NCBI GenBank assembly: GCA_006503535.1
Contig: QYRS01000002.1
Location: 1,488,001 to 1,552,000 of the forward strand
Reading direction: 5' to 3'
Source of the DNA: Arthrinium phaeospermum
Lineage: Eukaryota; Ascomycota; Sordariomycetes; Amphisphaeriales; Apiosporaceae
Length of the DNA stretch: 64,000 nt
This document shows positions 47,268 to 56,215 of the stretch, piece after piece. A program made the translations under genes and the position numbers. The stretch's first letter is position 1; each line of letters begins with the position of its first letter. The notes beneath the pieces are model-generated. The model saw only the letters and a program-made list of their open reading frames with translations, was not told the DNA's origin and searched no databases.

Positions 47268-50200
47268 TAGTCATACGTACAGAGGCGCCTGCTCGCCTAG
47301 GTGCTAGGCAGTTGACTGAGTTCAGCAAACGTTTCTACTTCAGCCCAACCTCATCCGACCTCTGCCCTCTGGGAAAACCTTGATCGGACGGCTGGCTGCT
47401 TACATGTCGCTAGAAATATCTTGCGGGTGCAAGCCATCCAGCCAACATAGCCCCTCGCGTCCTCGGGTGACCTTGGCCATAATTTGCCATCTCACGCGAC
47501 GGTCAATGGGTTGGGCGTAGAGGGGGGGCTTTCATTAAAGTGCTTTTCCATATTTACTTTGCGAATTGTTATTCTGGGTGGAAGGACGGACGTGCTGGGC
47601 AGGTTCCGTCCCCGCCCCAAGGCCAGAACAGGGAGCCCGACTTGGACTTGGACTCGGCTGAATTGATTAAAATGGGTGGGAAGCCACTTCCTTTTTCTCC
47701 TGATATCAAAGGCTCGAGGGAGAGCTCAGCCTATTGCTCAGCCATTGCAGGTGTCCCAGAAGCAAAAACCATGTTTCGTTTTATGCGACTGTCTACCAAT
47801 AATGGTCAAGAGTTCTGAAGTGCCCGTTGAAGATCCGTATGGAAAAGCAACTGCGCACTCTATTGTACATTGGTTGAATTGGCTAGGAACGTCAGCGATC
47901 GATCAGAGACAAGGATGCTTGATCTCCGATTGCGACCCAGATTTCTGCTTCTTAGGTACCCCTCTTATCACTCAATATGACGGGGTTACTTTCAATCATT
48001 ATAGGTACCAGTAAAAATAATCACTACCTTAGGTAATACACGAGCCTCCAAAAAGCTATTTCGTTCATTTGATCGTGGTATCAGCATTAGAGGTAGGCAG
48101 TGGCTTATTCTCGCGGGGAGGGAAGAGATTTACTTACTGCTTGGCCGCGACTCATGAAGGGTTTCCATATCACCAGTGGAATACCGTGTCCGGCCGTTCC
48201 CGCCGTCCCTGCGACTCAACTAAGAACGGGTAGGCACGTACGTAGCTACCAAATATCACCCAACTTTGGGACACATCGAACACGACGAACGGCCATCCAG
48301 TCACATTGAAGTTTCAACATACCATCAAGATCCAACGACATAAGTAGGTACATATCGGCTGAATGTCCCCTGAACTAGTCCACTTAGCGACCGTCTACTC
48401 GGGATTTGCAAATAAGTATGGCACCGGCTCGAGTCTACACGACATACTACCGACCGGCAAAATCATACCAAATCTAAATGATGCACCTGCCGTTCTTGCT
48501 CATCTATGTATCAATCTCTGTCTGAAATTGACGGGACAGCAGTTGGTGGGACCTAGAGGTTGGGACGGGACCCGCGAGTTAGTAGAGTTTAATTATGAGA
48601 TGTGATGATCTGCATCAACTCCCAAAGATGACACAAGTGTCGAATCTATTCACGACTCTGCTCTGGGCGGGCGAGCTCCTTTTCTCACTCGTTATTGCCA
48701 TCCTTGCAGCAACAGAGTTGATGGTGGTCACCCTTGCTCCGCTTATCCTTGCTGTTTGCCTTGCCCTGAAGGCAAGTTTCGGCGTCGCATTGCATACCAG
48801 ACCTACCTTCGTTCCAACCTGGCCGCAAGGGAGTCGCTGGCTCCCTGGGTGACACTGACCTTCTGTTCGTGCAATGTAACACGATCGGGCCCGGCATAAA
48901 AATTAGGCCCGTCGCAACCGGGAGGCTCTTCTCTTTGTTTTGTTTTTGTTTTCTGCGTTTTCTTCGCTTCATTGATATTGTGTCGTGTATGAGATTACGG
49001 CAAGAATGTAGGATATCAGATTAAGTGAATAGCGGCGCCTCGGGTGTGGGCACCAAGCATCACATCATCGCCGGACTACTAGCTACTCTACACGTACTCC
49101 GTACCTGGTGGAATACTTCCAAGCCTAGTGGACGGCTACGTAGATCAACAATGGAGTGGTTCTGAGAGGACCCCTTCTGGGGTCCCTGACCAGAACATGA
49201 CATGGGCTGCAAAAAGTTGAGGGTGGGTTCCACGTGGAATGTTTCTGCGGATCATTCATGTCAATTTTAGCGTTTGCATCGGATCTGCCATGTGGCTGGA
49301 GGATTCCCAATTCTTGTACAACAGACGCAATCTCGTTTTGCTCAGCCTATTGAATTAAAGTACTACCAGTAGCAGTCTTATTGGAGAGAGAGAGAGGGAC
49401 GGGAGCGTTATACAATTGATCACGCTCTGAGATAGCAGGTCGTGAGTACCTACTGCAATTGCCAACCATAGAAGCTCTGAGACGACGCCCCGTAAACGCT
49501 CTCGGACACCCACTTGTTTGATTTGTTTATCCTCACATATGACGACGAAGCGGACTGCCGTGGTCAAAGGGCAGAAAGTAACCTCCGTTCCAGGGGCCAA
49601 AGCACTGTGACCTGTGACATGTCCGTTATTCATTTCCCGCATCATTGCATGGCTGGATTTGAGTTATACCGGAGCGACCACACCTCACTCTGGTTGTGTC
49701 TTCGGAAACACGCATGTTTATTGGGGAAATGCCGTCGGGATGCTGCCGATAACATCATCCAACGTGCACATGCAGTTTTGTAATTCCATGCTTGGTGAGG
49801 GTATGGCCCCTCAGCCCCTGGGCATCTCCTTCCCCTCCCCGAGGCAAGGGCAATTTTTGGTTGTCAATCTGCAACTTCCCCTCCACACCCACTCCGCATC
49901 CACATTCGCTCCCCCGCCCTTCGAGACGACGGCCTGGCATGCATGTCTGCGTGTAGTACCTGGTATATATGTGAAACACTTTGAACCTTCTAAGCCGTGT
50001 CCCCCATTATCCCTGATGGGAACTGTCGCCGCGCGTGATATCCGAAGAGCCAGCTGTACCAGTCTCTTGGGATTTGACCGACAGGTCCAAGCAGTGTATG
50101 GTTCGAACTTCTACCCCCGATGGAAGACTTGGGAAGCATCGGAAACGACACTGCAAACCACATGCAGCCATGCTCTGGAAACCGCGTTCGCTCCCCTCTT

Positions 50201-50786
50201 TTCTCTCCTTCTCTCATCCAACTCCATAAGCGCGCTGACGTTTGTTGGAAGCCACATTGACGCAGGTTCATGACTCTGCCTCGGTTAGGGTCGCTAATCA
50301 GCTACCTGATCGTATGGAAATAGCCGCATTGAGGTCGCCAGGCAAGAACTAGCAGAAATAGTAATCGCGCTTCTTTGTGACGTAGATGTCGCTTGCTGTG
50401 GTGTAGTGTAGTATACTCGCCTGGTTGGATGGGAAGCAGCGACATGTGGCGTAAATACAAAAAAGCCGTGGAGCCTACCAGATTCGAGATGACTAAAGTC
50501 TGGAAAATATGGCAAGAACGTAGTGGCTGCTTGGCCCAACACCCGCGTGCTTGATGCAATCGACTTGAAGCTCTCTCGACATCTCAATTTCATCGATATT
50601 CATCACCTATCCGAATTCCGCGGCTCGTGTATAGAGTCTCTTTTCCAATATCTTTGGTCCATCGTTACCTGTCAGCTAACTGAGCTCGTACCTTTACTCA
50701 CTGTATATTTGTTGTTCTGCTCGTGGTTGTCCACTACTTTTCGCACTGCTAGGTCTGATTTCCTATTGTGACAACCGTTGACGAAT

Positions 50787-51167
50787 ATGTCATCCTGGCT
50801 TTCCCGGTTAACTCCTACTGAGCGAGGAGAAGAGACCCTGAAGAAAGTTGGTGAAGTCTCCCAGGGCAAACCCCAGCTAGAACAGGGCACCCTATCTGAG
50901 AAGATGGATCTGGTCCAGAAGCAAGCCCAGATCATGTCTCCCGACAGCAAGGAAGGAAGCAACGAAAAGGAAACCCAGCGTGAACACCTTGCACGCCACT
51001 TCGACCAACTCACGAAGTCCGAGCCACCCGAGCCCGTCACCAAAGACAAGGGCAAAGATAAGGGCAAGGCTCCTGCGTGTGGGTGGAAGAACGATCCCGC
51101 CGAGCCGGAGTACGACGATCTTGCCGCCCAGCACAACACTCTAGATCATGCGGAGCTCTGTGACTAG
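50787..51167 (+). CDS. Short charged ORF, probable 5' part of an interrupted gene
   Basis: The ATG at 50787 (MSSWLSRLTPTERGEE) opens 126 codons ending in TAG at 51165-51167. The product is hydrophilic and Lys/Glu/Gln-rich, with no known domain. Its last part contains DPAEPEYDDLAAQH. After the TAG the same frame stays open and soon reads DPPEIQYDDLSHEA, a second copy of that motif, before reaching the ATG of the next ORF at 51219. The two ORFs therefore look like one reading frame of about 546 codons split by a single stop. It may be a disabled gene, a strain polymorphism, a sequencing error, or a site of stop-codon readthrough. Splicing from nearby GT sites (51077, 51079) to the AG in the TAG would break the frame. 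No function is assigned. Confidence 0.55.
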   Translation: MSSWLSRLTPTERGEETLKKVGEVSQGKPQLEQGTLSEKMDLVQKQAQIMSPDSKEGSNEKETQREHLARHFDQLTKSEPPEPVTKDKGKDKGKAPACGWKNDPAEPEYDDLAAQHNTLDHAELCD

Positions 51168-51218
51168 AGGCCGGACCCGCCAGAGATCCAGTATGACGAT
51201 CTATCCCATGAGGCAACC

Positions 51219-52427
51219 ATGAAATCTCAGAGATCCGAGGGCCATTCCGCCCGGGGTCATACTGGCGAAACCTCCAAAGACTCGGCTCACGACAACAATC
51301 AATCCAAGCAGCACCAAGTACTCATGGAGGAGCTTACGACGCAAAATCCCACGCAGCTGTCACCAATAGTGTCTGCCCCAAGGCCTACCCCGATATCTGA
51401 CAAGGAATCTACAAAGAAGCCCACCAAGGGCCATCCCAAGGACTCTACCAAGGACTCTCCCAAGGACTCTCCCAAGGACTCTCCCAAGGAATCTACGATG
51501 GATATCCCCAAGAAGTCTACCCGGCAGTTTTCATTAGAGCGCTTCGAGAAGCCAAGCGAGGATAGCTCCAAGACAAATGGCGAAAAGACTGACAATGGGC
51601 TAAGCAAGAACACCGGGCATATTTCCGGGGAGTCATCCACCAAGGATATCTCCAAGACCAACGGCCAGACAACGGAAAAGGAGTCGGCTGCGGGTATTGA
51701 GCGCCTTCCTGGGGACTCGTCCACCAAAGACTCTACCAAGGCGGACTCCAATAACCCTCAAACTCCCAATATCTCTTCTCTAAAGTCAGGGTTGTCACGA
51801 GTGGGACATTATTTCCATACAAGGTCTACAGATACAGACTCGGAGAAGTCAGTACAAGGGAATGAACCAGAGCCTCAGCCTGATGACAGCAAGCACAGCC
51901 GTGTCTGCAATCATCTTCACGGGCATCCACCAGGGTCGTCCCAAGGTGCCGAGAGCGAGGGTCATGTTTGCGTACTAGATCCTGAGCCAATGACAGAGGA
52001 GTCTGCGGCCACTCGGGAGAAGCACAAGAAGGTTGCCGGCCACACTGGGTCCGATGAGTTGATTGGTGTGATCCACCCAGCCGATTGCGAAGAGCATCCA
52101 GACGCCCAGGCGGAGCACCTCGTCGCCGACAACCCGCGGCTCGGTAAAATGATAGCTGTCTACCAGAAAATCGAGGCCAAGCAGAAGGAGGTCATAGAAA
52201 AGCTGTCCAAATCAAATGAGGACAAGGAGCGAAAGGAAAGGGTGAAGCGGGAAAAGCAGGAGGCGAAGGAAAAGAAGGCCCGTGAGAAGCATGAGCGCAG
52301 GGAGAAGAGGGCTCGAGAGAAGCAGGAAAGGGCCGAGAGGAGGGTTCAAGAGAGGCGGGAGAGGGCCTCAAGGGCAGCTCAGCAGCCGGAGGCGTTGACA
52401 AGTACAGGTGGAACGGACGGCACGTAG
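51219..52427 (+). CDS. Lysine/serine-rich low-complexity protein with charged C-terminal helix
   Basis: The ATG at 51219 opens 402 codons in the same frame as the ORF ending at 51167. The protein is dominated by Lys, Ser, Glu, Thr and Asp. It has five tandem KDSP/KEST units near residues 74-93 and, at the C-terminus (about 310-390), an almost continuous run of Lys/Arg/Glu residues (EKKAREKHERREKRAREK) that should form a single charged alpha helix or coiled coil. The middle contains a few Cys/His residues in RVCNHLHGHP and GHVCVLDP. There is no signal peptide, membrane span or recognised domain. It may be the downstream part of one gene with the preceding ORF. Function unknown. Confidence 0.6.
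   Translation: MKSQRSEGHSARGHTGETSKDSAHDNNQSKQHQVLMEELTTQNPTQLSPIVSAPRPTPISDKESTKKPTKGHPKDSTKDSPKDSPKDSPKESTMDIPKKSTRQFSLERFEKPSEDSSKTNGEKTDNGLSKNTGHISGESSTKDISKTNGQTTEKESAAGIERLPGDSSTKDSTKADSNNPQTPNISSLKSGLSRVGHYFHTRSTDTDSEKSVQGNEPEPQPDDSKHSRVCNHLHGHPPGSSQGAESEGHVCVLDPEPMTEESAATREKHKKVAGHTGSDELIGVIHPADCEEHPDAQAEHLVADNPRLGKMIAVYQKIEAKQKEVIEKLSKSNEDKERKERVKREKQEAKEKKAREKHERREKRAREKQERAERRVQERRERASRAAQQPEALTSTGGTDGT
51438..51497 (+). repeat. Five tandem 12-nt coding repeats (KDSP)
   Basis: Five consecutive 12-nt units, three of them identical (AAGGACTCTCCC), encode KDST-KDSP-KDSP-KDSP-KEST. Their near-identity at the DNA level indicates recent slippage expansion. Confidence 0.92.
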
Positions 52428-52667
52428 GAGAGCTCCTCAACTTTGCTCCTCACCGTTCCGCTTTTAAGCACTCTATAAAGACCCATGGGCTCTCGTTGTT
52501 AAACACTCATTTGCGAACAGCAACTGACCTAGCACTGCACTCACACCTACACCTACAAGGAAGACCTAAACACAGCCAAGTATGTAGTACACGTATCAAT
52601 ACATAGAGAATTGCCTCCGCCCACGATTGCTCTAAGAACCGGTAGTTTCATTGTTCTGGGACGTTTG

Positions 52668-54275
52668 CTACGAGTTACGGATCTTCTCCTTGTGCTCATC
52701 AGCATCCCGTGTGTCCAGCCTATTGCCCGAGAGCGATTGCTTCAAATTAGCCGCCAACCTGTGCAATGTTCTCTCAAAATTGGGGATTCGTTTCGGCGGG
52801 GCACCGGCATCCTCAAGTGGCTCGTCTGCACTAGACTCGCCAATGTCGCCCAGGTCGAAAGTAATACCCTCCTCCTCCTTCTTGGTACGCTTCTCACTCG
52901 CATCGCCGCGTTCTTTTGTCGCATAGATGCGCGGTCGCATGGGTAGCCGCTGCAAGGAGGACGAGGAGGTCAGCCTCCTGTCGCCCGCTAAGACCACCTC
53001 GCGCGTCGTCCAGCCGCCGTCGCGGTGGTGGTCGACGAGGGCGTTGCGATAACCCAGCACCCGCGTCAGCTCGTGCGACCACGCCACCGAGATGCTGTAG
53101 TTGTCCATGCCCAGCGGGGCGACGGTTTCGGCGCCGGCGCCCTCCTCGTGGGAGCGCGTGTACCATACAGGCTCGCCGGCGGAGTGGGCGGACGTGGGAT
53201 CGCCGGTCTCCTGTATTGGCATCGTCTTGCCCAGCTTGACGGCGTTGGACTTGAGGCCGGGTTTGGCGTTGAAATCCGCGGGCCGCGAGGCTAGTTCGGC
53301 AGCGATGCTGGTGGTGGCGTCCGGGTCGTCCTTTGCTTCTTCTTCTTCTTCTTGTTCTTTGCTTTTTTCTCCTTCTTCCTCGGTACTGATCTGTTCTTCT
53401 GTAGGAAGACCCACGTTCAGGGTGATGCCGGCGGTCACGATGGGCGGCACCTTGTCGATGTGGGGCCATATCGCGGCGATCTGGCGGTCCTCGGGGCCCT
53501 CGTCGCCATTGGCGTCTCTTCCTTTCACCCACAAGCCGGTATAGGCCGGGTCGGCCCAGGCCTTGATGCCGAACTCGGCGTCGAGCATGTTGATGGTGGT
53601 CTGGGCCAGCGCGTCGGCCCAAGTGCGCAGGTCGGCGCCCTCTTCTGGCCCTCTGTAGTTCAGACTGGACGGCCCCTTCAGGTCGGCGACGTACCAGAGC
53701 ATGAGGCGGCCGGGCCCGCAGAAGGGGGGCATGCGCCCATCGATGGGCGTCTGCACTTCGACATCGTAGACATGATCGTACGGGTCCTCCGCCAGCGCCG
53801 TGGCCTTGTTGGTTTTGGGGTTGGTGACCACGTCCCACCGGCTCTGCCCCGTCAAGTCCTTCGGCAGCCGGGGGAACTGCAGCCGCAGCCGGCCCAGGAC
53901 GCCGCCGTCTTCTACGTCGCTCCGCAAGGGCGAATTCCGGGGCAGGAAGTAGGTAGGCCTCGGCGTGCAGGCGATGACGACCGGGGGCGGCGGCGTCCGC
54001 TCCAGCAGCTTCCTAACGGTCTTGGGCACTCTGTGCATGCCACTTGAATCGGGAAGCAGCACCTGGGCCTCGCGGCGTTTTTGGTGCACTTTATGGATTT
54101 GCTGCTTGAACAGCTGCTCGACTCGCCGGGCAGCGTAGACAGACGGGTAGTGTGGCGGCGCGTCCGCAAGCCAGATGTGCCGGAGCCGGTCGGTTTGGGC
54201 CAGGCGCACAGCAAACTTGGCAACCCTGTCTCGCTTGGTCTCAAGCGGCTTGATCACCTGGGTTGTATTCATCAT
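52668..54275 (-). CDS. LipB/LplA-fold protein, apparently catalytically degenerate
   Basis: A single exon encodes 535 residues. The start is the ATG at 54275 (MMNTTQVIKPLETKRD); the frame runs 3 codons further upstream only via GTG. The middle of the protein follows the order of motifs in lipoyl(octanoyl) transferases: FCGPGRLMLWYVADLKG where LipB has YHGPGQLVxYPxxDL, then LNMLDAEFGIKA-like helix, TGLWVKG where LipB has PGVWV, RQIAAIWPHI where LipB has KIAAIG, and GITLNVGLP where LipB has GxALNV. The essential Lys is Arg, and no Cys follows where the catalytic Cys of LipB is expected. Acidic and Lys-rich insertions (EEEEEAKDDPD; ERTKKEEEG) and a 100-residue tail make it much longer than a normal LipB. 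A true LipB would attach octanoate to mitochondrial lipoyl domains. This one probably does not, and its role is unknown. The family call rests on motif order only. Confidence 0.6.
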   Translation of the reverse strand: MMNTTQVIKPLETKRDRVAKFAVRLAQTDRLRHIWLADAPPHYPSVYAARRVEQLFKQQIHKVHQKRREAQVLLPDSSGMHRVPKTVRKLLERTPPPPVVIACTPRPTYFLPRNSPLRSDVEDGGVLGRLRLQFPRLPKDLTGQSRWDVVTNPKTNKATALAEDPYDHVYDVEVQTPIDGRMPPFCGPGRLMLWYVADLKGPSSLNYRGPEEGADLRTWADALAQTTINMLDAEFGIKAWADPAYTGLWVKGRDANGDEGPEDRQIAAIWPHIDKVPPIVTAGITLNVGLPTEEQISTEEEGEKSKEQEEEEEAKDDPDATTSIAAELASRPADFNAKPGLKSNAVKLGKTMPIQETGDPTSAHSAGEPVWYTRSHEEGAGAETVAPLGMDNYSISVAWSHELTRVLGYRNALVDHHRDGGWTTREVVLAGDRRLTSSSSLQRLPMRPRIYATKERGDASEKRTKKEEEGITFDLGDIGESSADEPLEDAGAPPKRIPNFERTLHRLAANLKQSLSGNRLDTRDADEHKEKIRNS

Positions 54276-54665
54276 GGCTTTCACATAAAACGATCATGGT
54301 CCCCCGGCTAAGTTTTGATCTAGATGCCAGCTTCACGTGGTATGCAATTCTACCATACGAGCATTGAGCTCAGGGTTGTTGTTCTTCCCTACTGTGAATT
54401 TCACATCGCATTGCAAGAAACATGAAATTGTGGCTTAGTGTGGCTGGCCAATGCGCTCCATGTTACCCCCTGTGACCTTGTTACCTACCTAAGGCCTATC
54501 AGAAATGAAGCAGGTCTTCGACGCCACGAAGCTCTTTCCTCCGTTCCCCAATGATATTGCTCAAGATGCTGCGAGTATGAGTTCGCAGCAGCTCCTGCGT
54601 CGGCTCATCAATAATATCCCTTACACCAACGCCAAAATATGCGGTATTCAAGCCACCATGTCAAA
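54276..54665. other. Intergenic region between LipB-like and UCH genes
   Basis: 390 bases upstream of the LipB-like gene and downstream of the hydrolase gene, both on the minus strand. It contains one TTACCTACCTAA run (about 54480-54491). No gene. Confidence 0.6.
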
Positions 54666-55522
54666 TCAATCGTCGAGGGCACCAGCCAAAGCCACACAAC
54701 AAAAGCGCATATCGGCTCCCTCCCTCTCCAAGAACTTGAGCGGTCCCCATTGAAGCGCGCTTACGGAGAGCACATCCTCCTCTTCGGCCAGCTTCCCTCT
54801 GGCAATTGGGCCCTTACGGCGTCCGTCCAGCTCCCATAGCGTGCCGTCGTTCGTCTTCACAAAGCAAACGTAGTGCAAATCCACGTCGTCTTGGGCGTCT
54901 GGTGCTGCGGTGGCGCCTTGGCTGGCCGCCTCGTGGTGTGCAGAGGCGAGTGCCTGGGTCTGCTCGATAAGCTTCGATCTCTCGGTAGGTGGAAGAGGCG
55001 TCGCGGCCTTGATCAATTTGTCCAGATCGCTGCCGGATTCTGCAATGAAGTTATCTAGTCAGTGACGCTGCTCGGATATGCAATGTGATGCCCTCAATCT
55101 AGGTCAAACGGTGTAGACAGGTAGATTGGCGGCTTACCCACGAAATCTCGTGCAGGCCCGTTGCTGACGGCGTGAAGCAAGCCCATCATGCCACATGCAT
55201 TGCGGATCGTCTGCTTGAACCATAATACTGGCTCCTGGTCGCCTTTGCCGGTGTAGTCGGCTACTGGTGCGTCTTCGGCCATGCGCTGCGACTCGTAGGC
55301 AGCCGAAACGGGGAAGACAAGGAGGAGGGCCATGCGTGGCTGGGGAATGAAGCTCAGTAGATCTTGGTCCTCGATAGAAAAGACATCGTGCATCTGGAGG
55401 GCGTTGCTGAGGCCGAGCTTGCGCAGCAGTTTTGTCATCAACTCTGGGTTTGCCTCGAGGGGTATGAAAGCCGGCGTGCTGCCCGGCGCGGGGTCCGGAT
55501 GTGTCTGCGTGGCGGAGGCCAT
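54666..55522 (-). CDS. Ubiquitin C-terminal hydrolase (peptidase C12, UCHL3/Yuh1 type)
   Basis: Exons (minus strand) 55522-55138 and 55039-54666 are joined by a 98-nt phase-1 intron (GTAAGC ... ATTGCAG), giving 252 residues, the usual size for UCHL1/UCHL3/Yuh1. The start at 55522 is the first ATG in good context (ACCATGG); an in-frame extension upstream is unsupported. All catalytic residues are visible: Gln104 in FKQTIRNAC, Cys110 (NACGMMGLLHA), His184 (DLHYVCFVK) and Asp200 (LWELDGRRKGP). The crossover-loop region follows the splice junction (about 140-182) and is Ala/Gln-rich. The enzyme removes small adducts or peptides from the C-terminus of ubiquitin, and in yeast Yuh1 also processes the NEDD8 homologue Rub1. 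It acts in cytosol and nucleus. Confidence 0.93.
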
Positions 55523-56215
55523 GGTGCTGAAATGTGTCTCGAGAAACGTGCGTGAAGAAGGATGTAAGGCGATGCGAAGCTTGCTGGTTGATGCCGTCAA
55601 TTCAACATACAGCTTGATGATATGTCTCAAGGTAAGGTAGGGTGGATGTACACCAGGCATCTATTAACCTACCCACTACCTCTAAGCTCAGTGGCAGTTG
55701 AACCCCGCCAAATCCCAAACAGCTTATCCTTGGAGGCAGCGGTCCTGGCAGGGCGCTATGACGCAATAAAGTCTTACAAAATATGCAAGGCACCAACCAC
55801 CACAAGTTGCGATTACTTGGGCAGTAAGAGCAAAGAACATTCCTTCCTTGCAAATTTACGTGCGCTCTCTATGTATTTCAGCCTGAGTTGTGCATATTGA
55901 TTGGAAGCCTCCTGTCAGCAGTCGCCTGCCATTGCCTTCTCTTAAAACCTGACTGCTACGTACCGACGGGTGCAGCAGCAACTTATCCGCTACCTTAACA
56001 ACCGGAGTCAACACCGATGGAGTGGTCCCTACTCTGCATCCGTGCTAGTGGGACAACTTCAGGGGACTCTTGATTCTGAAGCTGGGTATTGTGTACCTAT
56101 GGTAGATAACATTACTGATTCATATAGGTGCTTAAAGGAACACAATGCAATCTAAGTTGCTGGCTCTACATTATGATTACCGATCCAAAGGAGCCTACTA
56201 TCTAGCATCTTCTTG
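55523..56215. other. Intergenic region UCH / sugar transporter
   Basis: About 0.7 kb between the promoter side of the hydrolase gene and the 3' end of the transporter gene. No gene was recognised. Confidence 0.6.

Larger units (their letters stand above)
46250..50786. other. 4.5-kb gene-free region
   Basis: No supported gene. There are short tandem repeats near 46973-46994 and 47249-47267, and one TACTCCGTA motif (49095-49103). A 219-codon frame at 49614-50273 begins with GTG and has no family features. An 85-codon frame at 48595-48852 starts with ATG and contains a hydrophobic stretch, but has no other support. Confidence 0.5.

Noticed and set aside
48595..48852. Small ORF with a hydrophobic stretch that could be a membrane protein
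   Set aside because: Only 85 codons, no homology recognised and no leader or neighbouring support. The hydrophobicity alone is weak evidence.
49614..50273. A 219-codon open frame on the plus strand
   Set aside because: It opens with GTG, has no internal family motif or secondary-structure pattern, and no splice partner; probably a chance frame.
51077..51167. An intron ending at the TAG at 51165 that would join the two lysine-rich ORFs
   Set aside because: The available GT donors give lengths of 91 or 89 nt, which would shift the frame, and the removed part contains the conserved repeat motif.
53352..54047. Long antisense frame across the LipB-like gene
   Set aside because: It is a GC-skew shadow of the minus-strand gene, whose frame carries the LipB-like motifs.
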